Assembly (NCBI GenBank): GCA_030633305.1
Contig: DAOVTB010000007.1
Coordinates: 1 to 57,060 of the forward strand
From: Candidatus Muiribacteriota bacterium
Lineage (GTDB): Bacteria > Muiribacteriota > DAOVTB01
Reading direction: 5' to 3'
DNA: 57,060 nucleotides
Shown: positions 40,691-49,949 of the stretch, in pieces
Layout: the number at the start of each line of letters is the position of its first letter
Numbering within the stretch: the first letter of the stretch is position 1
Notes under the pieces: generated by a model
Databases searched by the model: none
What the model was told of the DNA's origin: nothing
What the model saw: only the letters and a program-made list of their open reading frames with translations
Position numbers and translations under genes: made by a program

Positions 40691-43138
40691 TTACTTATTG
40701 ACATTTTCATTCTGATTATTTAATGCAATCACTTTATCTATCACCCATTTAACCTTATTCACATATTTCACATCATGACTTGATTTTGCTGATTCATTGA
40801 TTTCATCTTCAAGTAATCTAATGATAAAATCCACTGGAAATGTTAAAAATAATTTAAAAATTTCCATATTCAATTCTCGTTTTCCAAGATTCATAACATT
40901 TATCAAAGGTCTTATCTGATTTTTAGTAAAATTAATTCCAATCATGGATATCATTTTTTTTTGTAATGTAAACTGAGATTCAAGCCTTAAACTAGTTAAA
41001 AGCTGATTAAACATTTCAGGTATATGATTTAAAGCCATGTTGCGAAGGATCATCAATTTGATATTTTTCTGATGAACTTTTAGAAAATAATTACAAAATT
41101 CCTTTTTAAAAACTACAACGGAACTTAATCGATACAGGTCTTCAAGCTGTTCATCAGAAACATCTGATTCCTCAAATTTGCTTCTGAATTCATCGAGCTG
41201 ATCCTTATATTTAAAAGATTTTTTTAAAAGAAGTGCTAAAAAAACACGATTAAAAGGATTCTCTATTTTTTGAAATTTTTCTTCCAGTTTTTCTCGATAT
41301 TCAGTAAGATCACACTCATTATTCAACATGAATACAATTACATCAAAACAGAATAAACTACTTTCAAATACATGGATTATAAGTTTATCAATAATCTTTT
41401 TTTCTACTTTACACCCAAAAATGCGCTTCAAATTATTGAAAATATAATTTCGTACAACAAGTTTTTCGCTGTCTAAAAAGCTTGTCAAAACATCAAAAAG
41501 TGTTTTAGTACTGCACTTGTTGATTAAGCTTTCAAAAAATATTGTGCTGGAAAGAGAATTCAACGATTTAATAAAATCAATAAGTTCTTCTTTTTCCATA
41601 ATATCAATAATAATGCTTGAAGCATTACCTTTGACTTTCTTGGAAATCGAAGGCATATTGATTATTTCACATAAAAATTCTTTAAACTGACTTGATACTT
41701 CAATCACATTTTTTTTATCAAGGACTTCCAAAAAATTATTTCTATCTTCAAGCGAACCTCTTGAAAAAGCATCTTTCAACATAACAATTGACTTTTGATG
41801 CTCTCCGCGAGAAAGATAGTACTTGAAGATAACATCCAGATATTTGCCATCAAAGATTGGTAAAACTGAATTTTTAACAAAATCATCTATTTGTTGAAAT
41901 TTATTTTTTTCAATATGTTTTTCTTCACTTAATTCACTGAAATAATCAATAAAATTCATCAGGATAACCGGATCAGTACAACTGAATGCGAGATCAATAA
42001 TTTTTTCAGATGGTTTTAACCTATTTCTTTTCATGTATTCAAGCAATGGATAGATGATCATATGTTCCGACTGAATTTCAGTCAAAAGTATCTTAAATAT
42101 TTTTTGCTCGAAAATAGTATTAATCATCCGATCTTTATGAAGTAGTAAAAGGGCATTTCCAATTACTATATCCAGATCACGATCACAGGAATTTTTTTCA
42201 ACTTCTACATCAATCTCATCCATAAGTTTATCTTCAATCTGATGAGTATCTATCTCTATAACAATTTCGATAAATTCCTGTAATAATTTACTAATGATTT
42301 TTTCTTCTTCAAGAAATTTGATATAATTTTCAGAAAAGGATTTTACAGAACCCTTGTCAAACGACTTTATACAAATCATTATCGGATCAGAAAAATTAAA
42401 TTCCTGCTTATTTTTAACAATAAATGAATATAATTCATGACTTTTCGTTTGGAGAACATTTAAAAAACTACTCTTCATTTTTTTACTAACTGGAACCAAT
42501 TCAATCATTATCTTGGAAAAAAGGTCTTTGCCTCCAGTAAGATCAATTGAGAGAAAAAGATTTTTAAATTTATTACTGTCAATACACAGTTCACCTAAAG
42601 ACTCAATAAGATTACTGGATCTTATCAACTCAAGAAAAACTTTTTTAAAAGACTGTCTATACTTTCTTCTAGTTGCAGAATCAAAAGTTACAAAAGTTCT
42701 AAATATGGAGATACTCTGATCTATGTTTACATGATTAAGAGTGCAGAGAATATCAATAAACTTTTCGAGATCCTTTTCAATACGCAATATGGGCTCAAGC
42801 CAAAGGTTATATCTTTCATCAGATATTTCCTTAATGGTATCAATAATAAGAGTTTTTAAAAATGGGTCTTTAACCTTGTTTTCATCTATAAACACAAGTG
42901 AATTTAATTTTTTTGATAGAACAGATAATCCAAGCTTTCTAATAATAACTATTAATTGTATCTGGATTTTTTTTGTTAATTTATTAAAATTTGATAATAG
43001 CTCTTCATACCCATCAAGATCACAAAATTCCAGGACATATTCAGGTAATTCATCACTATTTTTTTGTTTATTGATATATTCTAAATAACTTTTGAAATAA
43101 TTGCCAAGTCCTACTTGTCCAATTTCCAAACCAACCAT
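40691..43138 (-). CDS. large all-helical HEAT-like repeat protein
   Basis: The 815-aa protein has no signal peptide or TM helix. It consists of ~35-45-residue amphipathic helix pairs throughout (for example KKIQIQLIVIIRKLGLSVLSKKL, RKYRQSFKKVFLELIRSSNLIESLGELC, FTLQKKMISMIGINFTKNQIRPLINVM), consistent with a HEAT/ARM-type solenoid, though no repeat matches a consensus closely. The first 15 residues are Gly-rich (MVGLEIGQVGLGNYF). It is 21 bp behind the Cys/Lys-rich gene. Presumably a cytoplasmic scaffold; function unknown. Confidence 0.7.
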   Translation of the reverse strand: MVGLEIGQVGLGNYFKSYLEYINKQKNSDELPEYVLEFCDLDGYEELLSNFNKLTKKIQIQLIVIIRKLGLSVLSKKLNSLVFIDENKVKDPFLKTLIIDTIKEISDERYNLWLEPILRIEKDLEKFIDILCTLNHVNIDQSISIFRTFVTFDSATRRKYRQSFKKVFLELIRSSNLIESLGELCIDSNKFKNLFLSIDLTGGKDLFSKIMIELVPVSKKMKSSFLNVLQTKSHELYSFIVKNKQEFNFSDPIMICIKSFDKGSVKSFSENYIKFLEEEKIISKLLQEFIEIVIEIDTHQIEDKLMDEIDVEVEKNSCDRDLDIVIGNALLLLHKDRMINTIFEQKIFKILLTEIQSEHMIIYPLLEYMKRNRLKPSEKIIDLAFSCTDPVILMNFIDYFSELSEEKHIEKNKFQQIDDFVKNSVLPIFDGKYLDVIFKYYLSRGEHQKSIVMLKDAFSRGSLEDRNNFLEVLDKKNVIEVSSQFKEFLCEIINMPSISKKVKGNASSIIIDIMEKEELIDFIKSLNSLSSTIFFESLINKCSTKTLFDVLTSFLDSEKLVVRNYIFNNLKRIFGCKVEKKIIDKLIIHVFESSLFCFDVIVFMLNNECDLTEYREKLEEKFQKIENPFNRVFLALLLKKSFKYKDQLDEFRSKFEESDVSDEQLEDLYRLSSVVVFKKEFCNYFLKVHQKNIKLMILRNMALNHIPEMFNQLLTSLRLESQFTLQKKMISMIGINFTKNQIRPLINVMNLGKRELNMEIFKLFLTFPVDFIIRLLEDEINESAKSSHDVKYVNKVKWVIDKVIALNNQNENVNK

Positions 43139-43159
43139 TACTGCTACTCTTTCTACTGA

Positions 43160-43684
43160 CTACTCAGTTTTTTTTTTAGTGCTTCGACTTTTTTTTTCTT
43201 TTACTTCATCTGGACTCTTAGCTATTTTTTTTGGCTTTGCTACTTTTTTTGCAGGGACTGATTTTTTTGCTTTTTCTTTTATTTTCTTAGTTTCAATCTT
43301 TTTATCTGTCTCTATTGATTCAGATTTTTCTGTAGACTTTTTTTCTTCTACACTATCTGTTTTAACAGCTTCTTTTTCTGCATAATACTTTGCCAGCTGT
43401 TTTTGATTACTTAATTTTTTTCTACATTTTGAACATCTTTTCGGTCTACTGGTCTTATAGCTAAAGGAAACACCACATTCGTCGCAAATAGTGGTTTTTT
43501 CTTTATTCTCTTTAGTTGCTAGGAAAACTTTATACACTTCACAATCTTTACAACGGGAAAGATCCATTCTCTTACAGCATGGTTTTTCCTTATTCCATTC
43601 CCAACAGTTTTTCTTATTGAGATAAGCATTGCATATATTATAAAGACTTGCAGGACAGCAACGGATTTGCCAGCAGGTTGACAT
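43160..43684 (-). CDS. Cys-rich two-CW/zinc-ribbon protein with Lys-rich tail
   Basis: In this 174-aa protein residues 1-55 hold CWQIRCCPASLYNICNAYLNKKNCWEWNKEKPCCK...CKDCEVYKVF, a CW...CPA..C..Y...CW...C..C.VY pattern like the small two-CW metal-binding domain of anaerobes. A zinc ribbon follows (CDECGVSFSYKTSRPKRCSKCRKK), then a ~90-residue Lys/Glu/Ser-rich disordered tail ending KKSRSTKKKTE. AGGAGG precedes the ATG. The basic tail suggests nucleic-acid or polyanion binding. It is encoded between the propeller and HEAT-like genes with short gaps (14 and 21 bp). Confidence 0.7.
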   Translation of the reverse strand: MSTCWQIRCCPASLYNICNAYLNKKNCWEWNKEKPCCKRMDLSRCKDCEVYKVFLATKENKEKTTICDECGVSFSYKTSRPKRCSKCRKKLSNQKQLAKYYAEKEAVKTDSVEEKKSTEKSESIETDKKIETKKIKEKAKKSVPAKKVAKPKKIAKSPDEVKEKKSRSTKKKTE

Positions 43685-43698
43685 CGTTTAAATTCCTC

Positions 43699-45642
43699 CT
43701 AAAGTTTTTCCCATTTATGATATTTTGTAAATAAAACCTTGTAGTCATATACTACAAATATATAACGATCATAAAACAGGACTTTCTTTAAAGTACCTTC
43801 TGGAAGATACCAGATTTTTTTCAAGTTCGTCTGACGCCTTGATGCAATTCGGATCAAGGCGTTCTTAAAAGTAACATATAACTTGTCATCGTGTAAACAA
43901 ATACTTTTAATTTCCTTAAATCCCAACAGGCTTTTCGCACCAATATCGATTGGTATATTCAGCACATTTTTTCCGTTCCAACGGAACAATCCGCCATGCT
44001 GTGTTCCAATATATAAATTTTTCTTATCTGAGCCAGCAAGTAGATCAGAAACGACCATGTCGTTTAAACCTTCTTTCAATCCAATTTTTGACCAGTTTCT
44101 GCCATCAAAGACACCAATTCCAAAATCTGTAGCAAAATAATATTTACCATTAAACCAACTGGTCTTTTTCACTTTCTGAAAAAGGTTGATATTCAGGTTG
44201 TAAAACCCTTTCCAACTTTCCTGATTATAACGGTTTATACCATCTGTGGTACCAAACCAGAATTCATTTTTTGCCGGTAAATAATCAGCACTGTTAACAT
44301 AGTTACTTAGAAGGCCCTGATTTTTTCCGATATGACTCCAGTTTTTTCCGTCATATCTGTATAAACCCTTTCCATATGTAGAAATAAACATAATAAATTG
44401 ACCAGAATACGGATAATTTTTGAATGCAATTTTCTTCACATTATTAGTTTCAAAAATCGAATTATCTTTATGATACCTATTGATCTGTTTTCCATTATCC
44501 AGAATTTCAAAAAAACCTCTTGTCGTTGCAGCATATATATTTACTGACTTTGATATCGACGAATACTTAAGGGCTAAATCATTAATTTTTGCACCACCAA
44601 AAATCCGGTCCAAGGTTTTCCATCTCTGGAAAAATGGTTCCTTTGATTTTTTTACTAATGTTCCTAAAATATCTGTTTTCCCAGGTTTTTTCTTATCAAA
44701 AACATAAAAACCATTACCACTTGTTGATACAAATATACTGTTTTTTGAAACTGAAAAATCTGTTGCATCAGATATTTTTCGTCCTTCCAGTTCAGTCTTC
44801 CAATAGATACTGTTAAAACTGAAAATTCCATCAGGCGTCAGAAAAAACAGTTCTTTTTCATATGCAATCATCCTGATTATGGAATTGCTTTTCAAACCAG
44901 AATTACTTCCATCAAGAAAGTCAATTTTCTTAAAATCATTTTTTAATCTTATGACTCCCTTAGAAACAGTTCCAACCCAGAACTTGCCAGACCAGTGTTT
45001 AATTGAAGTAATTCGTGTATCAGTCATAATGGTTTTAATATCACCACTTTTGTAATCCACAAGTTGAAGTCCAAAATCCCCATAAGCCAGAAATTTCCCG
45101 TTTTGTAAACTGACTTCCAATCCCTTTATATTGTCACTCAACAGGCCATCATGAATACTGAAACCTCCCCAATTATCAAGTTCATCCAGTACAGAAATTC
45201 CCTGTGAGGTAGCTATCAGCAAAACCTCGTCACCATTTCTATTTCTGATGACTTTAAGATCATTAATATAATCAGATAAAATTCCAGAATTTTTCATATC
45301 ATAATGAATAAATTCTCCACCCTGGATCTTATAAATTCCATTCCCAAATGTTCCAAACCATATAGTATTTTTATATTTTTCAATACTGGTAATCACTCTG
45401 GTATTAAGCGGCAGAGTCTTCATGCTCAAAAAACGATTAGTTCCCTTTGAAAACACGTTGAATCCGTCTAGTGTCGCTAGCCACAGTCGATTACTTTCAT
45501 TGAATATCCTGAAAATAATTGGACTACTCAATGGTGTATCTAAATAATGTTGGTCAGCGGAAATAAGATTGGTTGATAATGAACAGATCAACAGTATTAA
45601 CAATATCGATAAATGTATATTATTTATTATTTTATTTTTCAT
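43699..45642 (-). CDS. exported beta-propeller protein (two-component-regulator-propeller type)
   Basis: The 647-aa protein has a signal peptide (IHLSILLILLICSLSTNLISADQ). The body is a series of ~45-residue blades with patterns such as NRLWLATLDGFNVF, NTIWFGTFGNGIYKI, KFWVGTVSKGVIRL, NEFWFGTTDGINRYN and KNLYIGTQHGGLFRWNGK, as in the sensor propellers of hybrid kinases. No kinase or output domain follows, so it is a stand-alone periplasmic or surface propeller. It is the first gene of a probable operon with the Cys/Lys-rich, HEAT-like and dehydrogenase genes. No strong ribosome site. Confidence 0.82.
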   Translation of the reverse strand: MKNKIINNIHLSILLILLICSLSTNLISADQHYLDTPLSSPIIFRIFNESNRLWLATLDGFNVFSKGTNRFLSMKTLPLNTRVITSIEKYKNTIWFGTFGNGIYKIQGGEFIHYDMKNSGILSDYINDLKVIRNRNGDEVLLIATSQGISVLDELDNWGGFSIHDGLLSDNIKGLEVSLQNGKFLAYGDFGLQLVDYKSGDIKTIMTDTRITSIKHWSGKFWVGTVSKGVIRLKNDFKKIDFLDGSNSGLKSNSIIRMIAYEKELFFLTPDGIFSFNSIYWKTELEGRKISDATDFSVSKNSIFVSTSGNGFYVFDKKKPGKTDILGTLVKKSKEPFFQRWKTLDRIFGGAKINDLALKYSSISKSVNIYAATTRGFFEILDNGKQINRYHKDNSIFETNNVKKIAFKNYPYSGQFIMFISTYGKGLYRYDGKNWSHIGKNQGLLSNYVNSADYLPAKNEFWFGTTDGINRYNQESWKGFYNLNINLFQKVKKTSWFNGKYYFATDFGIGVFDGRNWSKIGLKEGLNDMVVSDLLAGSDKKNLYIGTQHGGLFRWNGKNVLNIPIDIGAKSLLGFKEIKSICLHDDKLYVTFKNALIRIASRRQTNLKKIWYLPEGTLKKVLFYDRYIFVVYDYKVLFTKYHKWEKL

Positions 45643-45673
45643 AGTTAAATAAATCCTTCATCGTGTTTCCAAA

Positions 45674-45733
45674 GGGGTCAAAGCAACTTTCATGAACTCG
45701 AATTTCGAGTTAACAAAAGTTCCATGTGACCCC
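45674..45733 (+). repeat. GGGGTCA hairpin repeat (family 2), complete copy
   Basis: GGGGTCAAAGCAACTTTCATGAACTCG-AATTT-CGAGTTAACAAAAGTTCCATGTGACCCC. The inner stem is GAACTCG/CGAGTT(A); copy 2196 has AACTT/AAGTT here, a compensated change. Confidence 0.85.
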
Positions 45734-45762
45734 ATCTATATTCACTATTTTGTCATCTTCCT

Positions 45763-45861
45763 TCGTGGCATTTTTTTATTTAATCCTTTTTATCTTGTTA
45801 ATCCTGTCTAATCTTCTTTTATTTTCTTTGTGCCTTAGTGCCTTTGTGTGAACTATTCTTT
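45763..45861 (-). repeat. 9-nt-periodic arrays abutting the tyrS stop
   Basis: Minus strand after the TAA: AAAGAATAGTTCACACAAAGGCACTAAGGCACAAAG, then GATTAGACAGGATTAACAAGATAAAAAGGATTAA. Two forms of the repeat in tandem. Confidence 0.75.
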
Positions 45862-47070
45862 TTATTTTTTTATGATCTTACCAAATTTTCTCTTTCCATA
45901 TTTTATGACCATTCCATCAGTAATTGTTACCGAACTAAAGGGATCCGTTACAGGTTTTCCATCAACTTTAAATCCACCCTGTTTGATAAGCCGTTTAGCT
46001 TCACTTTTTGATGGCGCAAATCCAAGTACTACACTGATATCTAAAGGACTAAGTTCAGATTCCGAAACTGCATATTCTTCCATATCAGTAGGGTTTTCCT
46101 TTTTACTAAATACTTTTTCAAATTCATCTCTAGCACCCTTAGCTTCTTCATGTGTATGAAACTGTGAAATAATTTCAACAGCCAGATCTTTTTTTACAGT
46201 CATTGGATGAAGTTTGCCTTCTTCCACTTCATTTTTCATTTTTTTAATTTCATTCATATCATGATCAGTAAGTAGTTCCCAGTAATTCCACATTATATTA
46301 TCTGGAATAGACATAAGTTTACCAAACATATCCTTTGGTGCTTCACTGATTCCTACATAATTTCCAAGAGACTTACTCATTTTTTCAACACCATCAAGAC
46401 CTACCAGAAGTGGCATGGTCAATATAACTTGTGGCACCTGACCATATTCTCTTTGAAGAGATCTACCAACAAGAAGATTGAATTTCTGATCAGTTCCACC
46501 AAGTTCTACATCTGCTTTCATCGCAACAGAATCATATCCCTGCATCAATGGATACAGAAATTCACTGATACTGATCGGCTGGTGTGTTTTATATCTGTTT
46601 TCAAAATCATCTCTTTCAAGCATTCTTGCAACAGTATACTTCCCTGCAAGCATCAGAACATCCTGGAAATTCATTTTGGATAACCAATCACTGTTAAAAA
46701 CAATTTTTGTGCGTTTCATATCAAGAACAGATCCAATCTGGTCACGATATGTCTGAGCATTTTTTCCGATTTCTTCTTTTGTAAGAACTGGCCGAGTTTT
46801 GGATTTTCCAGTTGGATCACCAATAAGTCCTGTAAAATCACCTATTAAAAACTGGACTTCATGTCCAAGATCCTGAAATTGCCTGAGTTTCCTAAGCACA
46901 ACTACATGGCCCAGATGGATATCAGGAGCAGAAGGATCAGCGCCAAGTTTCACAACCAGTTTTCGTGATTCTTTTTCCGCAAGCTTCAATTTATTTTCAA
47001 GTTCTTCAATTGAGATTACTTCTACACAACCTCTTTTCAGTATTTCTAATGCTTCTTTTATTTTAGTCAT
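45862..47070 (-). CDS. tyrS: tyrosyl-tRNA synthetase
   Basis: The 402-aa class Ic enzyme has the HIGH-type motif DIHLGHVVVLRKL (HLGH), the tyrosine pocket segments FLIGDFTGLIGDPTGKSKTRP and QGYDSVAMKADVELGGTDQKFN, the signature KMSKSLGNYVG, and a C-terminal S4 tRNA-binding domain (LGFAPSKSEAKRLIKQGGFKVDGKPV). It resembles the TyrZ-type subgroup. An AGGAG site lies 7 nt before the ATG. No T-box or other leader structure is visible. It is separated from valS by a 223-bp repeat-filled gap. Confidence 0.97.
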   Translation of the reverse strand: MTKIKEALEILKRGCVEVISIEELENKLKLAEKESRKLVVKLGADPSAPDIHLGHVVVLRKLRQFQDLGHEVQFLIGDFTGLIGDPTGKSKTRPVLTKEEIGKNAQTYRDQIGSVLDMKRTKIVFNSDWLSKMNFQDVLMLAGKYTVARMLERDDFENRYKTHQPISISEFLYPLMQGYDSVAMKADVELGGTDQKFNLLVGRSLQREYGQVPQVILTMPLLVGLDGVEKMSKSLGNYVGISEAPKDMFGKLMSIPDNIMWNYWELLTDHDMNEIKKMKNEVEEGKLHPMTVKKDLAVEIISQFHTHEEAKGARDEFEKVFSKKENPTDMEEYAVSESELSPLDISVVLGFAPSKSEAKRLIKQGGFKVDGKPVTDPFSSVTITDGMVIKYGKRKFGKIIKK

Positions 47071-47097
47071 TTTATGCTCCTGTTCAGGTCAATTTTT

Positions 47098-47117
47098 GGA
47101 CAGGTCACTATCTGTCC
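47098..47117 (-). repeat. degenerate REP-like palindrome
   Basis: GGACAGGTCACTATCTGTCC keeps the GGACAG/CTGTCC stem of the REPs at 22150 etc., but the flanking CTAC is decayed to TTAT. Confidence 0.4.
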
Positions 47118-47170
47118 TTATATTTTTATATTCTTTGTTCGAAATCCCCTGTACCATCATATATGTTTAA

Positions 47171-47255
47171 TGGAAACAACTAATCTGCCACCAAGGTCAA
47201 AGCAACTGTGAATTTTTTTGAGACTTCAAAGAAAATTAAAGTTCCATGTGACCCC
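47171..47255 (+). repeat. GGGGTCA hairpin repeat (family 2), GACTTCAAAG variant
   Basis: Left extension TGGAAACAACTAATCTGCCACCA, then GGTCAAAGCAACTGTGAATTTTTTTGAGACTTCAAAG...AAAGTTCCATGTGACCCC. The first two G of the terminus are lost. Confidence 0.75.
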
Positions 47256-47261
47256 ATCTTT

Positions 47262-47293
47262 TTTTCTCTCTGTGTCCTCTGTGGTGATTCTTT
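47262..47293 (-). repeat. 9-nt-periodic array abutting the valS stop
   Basis: Minus strand, directly after the TAA: AAAGAATCACCACAGAGGACACAGAGAG. Confidence 0.7.
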
Positions 47294-49912
47294 TTATTCT
47301 TTCAACTTCAGTTTCCCAGCCTGGAGGATTTCCTGATTCTTCAGTAATTCTACTTTCTGATTACGGCTTTTTTCTACAACAGCTTCAGGAGCTTTATCGA
47401 TAAAACTTTTATTGGACAATTTTTTCTCTATTCTATCAAGTTCTTTTGCAACTTTATCCAGTTCCTTATCCAATCTTAAAATCTCATTATTTATTTCTTC
47501 AGAACTCATTGGGATTGAAACAATTACCTCACCAACTTTTACAGTAGATGAATGTTTAAATTCCTGGTCAGAAAATTCGATTTCAGACAGTCGGCATAAT
47601 TTCGATATTTCAACTTTGTGAGTATTTATCAGACCTTCTATTGCCTTTTCACTTATCTTGAAGTACGCCTTTCGACTTTCTCCTGGTTTAATTCCTGTCT
47701 CGCTCCGCATTGTACGGATTCCAGTTATCAAATCAAGTACAAGCTGATATTCCTTTTCCAATCCATGATCAATATCCAATAATTCAGGCCATTTTTCAAA
47801 CATTATTGTCTTTTCTTCATTTCCAGGAATGTTCTTATAGATCAGCTCTGTTAAAAAAGGCATGAAAGGATGTAAAACAATCAGAGTTTTCTGCAGAATA
47901 TCCTTCAATGTATTCAAAGCACTTCCTTTGGAAGAATCATTACCATAAATCCTGTGCTTCACAAGCTCCAAATACCATTTACAGAAATTATCCCAGAAAA
48001 ATTCATAGATTGCCCGTGCAGAATCATTAAATCGATATTCTTCAAGTCCCTTATTAACCAAATCAAGATTATGGTAAAAACGAGTCTCAATCCATTTATC
48101 CATTGCTATCTTTTCACAATCAGAAGAAACGTCTCCATGTTCATTTAAAAATCCAATAACAAGTTTTGAAGCATTCAGCACTTTATTTGCAAAATTCCTT
48201 CCCATTTCAGCCATTTTCTCAGAGAAAAATACATCTTGACCAATAGGAGTCGTATAAACATAAGAAAACCTGAGAGAATCAGCTCCATATTTTTCAATCA
48301 ATGTGATAGGGTCTGGTGAATTTCCAAGTGATTTTGACATCTTTCTTCCAATATCATCACGTACAATTCCATGTAGATAAACATCAGTAAAAGGTTCTTT
48401 ACCCATAAACTCATATCCAGCCATTACCATCCTTGCAACCCAGAAAAAAAGTATCTCTGGAGCTGTAATAAGTGTGTCTGTTGGATAAAAATAATCAAGA
48501 TCCTCCGTTTTTTCCGGCCAGCCTAATGTAGAAAATGGCCATAGCCAACTTGAAAACCAGGTATCAAGTACATCAGTATCCTGATTTATATTAGTTTTCC
48601 CACATTTATCACAGGTTTTTACATCAACATCTGATACCATGATGTTCTCGCAATCATCACAATAATATGCAGGAATACGGTGACCCCACCAGATTTGACG
48701 GGAAATACACCAGTCACGGATGTTTTCCATCCAGTTATAATAAACTTTTTCCCAACGTTTAGGATGAAATTTCACTGTTTCATTCCGAACTGCATCAATC
48801 GCTTTAACACTTAATTCCTTCATGTTAACAAACCATTGGATGCTTACTCTGGGTTCTATTACCGTTTCGCATCTATAACAATGACCAATAGAATTTAAAT
48901 GAGGATCTGTCTTTTCCAAAAGACCCAGTTCCTGGAGATCCTTTATTATCAGCTTCCTGGCTTCAAAACGATCCATTCCACTGTATTTTCCGCCATTTTC
49001 ATTTATACCAGCAGTTTTAGTCATGATATTTACAATCGGAAGATTATGTCTTCTGCCCATTTCAAAATCATTCGGATCATGACCGGGAGTTATTTTTACG
49101 ACTCCTGTACCAAATTCCCGATCAACATAACTGTCTCCTATAACATCCAGTTCTCTTCCTATAAGTGGAAGAATTACCTTTTTCCCGATCAGATGCATAA
49201 AACGTTCATCTTCTGGATGAACTGCTACAGCAGTATCTCCAAGCATCGTCTCTGGTCGGGTAGTAGCAACAGTAACAAATTCATCACTATCTTTTACGGG
49301 ATATTTGATATACCAGAGATATGAATTTTTTTCTTCATGTTCAACTTCATCATCTGCAAGAGCAGTTGTGCATCTCGGACACCAGTTGATTATATATTCA
49401 CCTCTATATACCAGTCCCTTTTCATACAATTTTATAAAAACAGTTTTTACTGACTTGGACAAACCCTCATCCATGGTAAAACGTTCACGATCCCAATCAC
49501 AACTTGATCCAAGTTTCCTTAATTGTTGAATAATTGTTCCGCCGTGTTTTTCACGCCATTCCCAAACAAGTTCTAAGAATTTCTCTCTACCCAGATCTTC
49601 TTTTGTCTTTCCTTCTTTTTTCAATGCTTTTTCAACAACATTCTGTGTTGCAATACCCGCATGATCTGTACCTGGAATCCAAAGTGCATTATATCCTGAT
49701 AATCTTTTCCACCTGATCATAATATCCTGCAAGGTATTATTAAGAACATGTCCCATATGCAGAATACCAGTAACATTCGGCGGAGGTATAACTATAGTAA
49801 AAGCTTTCTTTGACTCATCTCTTTCTACTTTAAAAAAACCGCTTTCTTCCCAGTAACGGTATATCTCATCTTCAAATTTATTTGGTTCATATTTTGAGGG
49901 TAATTCAAACAT
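47294..49912 (-). CDS. valS: valyl-tRNA synthetase
   Basis: The start is ATG 49912 (872 aa), with TTGGAG at good distance; the track's first codon is the TTG of that ribosome site. The class Ia enzyme has PPPNVTGILHMGHVLN (HIGH), the CP1 editing domain (VATTRPETMLGDTAVAVHP), WCISRQIWWGHRIPAYYC, a small zinc cluster (CDDCEN...CDKCGK), KMSKSLGNSPDP, the anticodon-binding domain, and a C-terminal coiled-coil arm (ILRLDKELDKVAKELDRIEKKL). It is complete, 37 bp behind the transglycosylase gene. Confidence 0.97.
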   Translation of the reverse strand: MFELPSKYEPNKFEDEIYRYWEESGFFKVERDESKKAFTIVIPPPNVTGILHMGHVLNNTLQDIMIRWKRLSGYNALWIPGTDHAGIATQNVVEKALKKEGKTKEDLGREKFLELVWEWREKHGGTIIQQLRKLGSSCDWDRERFTMDEGLSKSVKTVFIKLYEKGLVYRGEYIINWCPRCTTALADDEVEHEEKNSYLWYIKYPVKDSDEFVTVATTRPETMLGDTAVAVHPEDERFMHLIGKKVILPLIGRELDVIGDSYVDREFGTGVVKITPGHDPNDFEMGRRHNLPIVNIMTKTAGINENGGKYSGMDRFEARKLIIKDLQELGLLEKTDPHLNSIGHCYRCETVIEPRVSIQWFVNMKELSVKAIDAVRNETVKFHPKRWEKVYYNWMENIRDWCISRQIWWGHRIPAYYCDDCENIMVSDVDVKTCDKCGKTNINQDTDVLDTWFSSWLWPFSTLGWPEKTEDLDYFYPTDTLITAPEILFFWVARMVMAGYEFMGKEPFTDVYLHGIVRDDIGRKMSKSLGNSPDPITLIEKYGADSLRFSYVYTTPIGQDVFFSEKMAEMGRNFANKVLNASKLVIGFLNEHGDVSSDCEKIAMDKWIETRFYHNLDLVNKGLEEYRFNDSARAIYEFFWDNFCKWYLELVKHRIYGNDSSKGSALNTLKDILQKTLIVLHPFMPFLTELIYKNIPGNEEKTIMFEKWPELLDIDHGLEKEYQLVLDLITGIRTMRSETGIKPGESRKAYFKISEKAIEGLINTHKVEISKLCRLSEIEFSDQEFKHSSTVKVGEVIVSIPMSSEEINNEILRLDKELDKVAKELDRIEKKLSNKSFIDKAPEAVVEKSRNQKVELLKNQEILQAGKLKLKE

Positions 49913-49949
49913 TTGAAATATCTCCAACTTTATATATTTTTTTAATTTA

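Noticed and set aside
47098-47155. tRNA-like sequence (GTTCGAAATCCCCTGTACCA)
   Set aside because: T-stem and acceptor do not pair and no D or anticodon arm can be drawn; better explained as a degenerate REP next to AT-rich DNA.
47071-47293. T-box or attenuator upstream of tyrS
   Set aside because: No T-box sequence, specifier loop or terminator/antiterminator; the gap is filled by a REP-like palindrome, a family-2 repeat and a periodic array.
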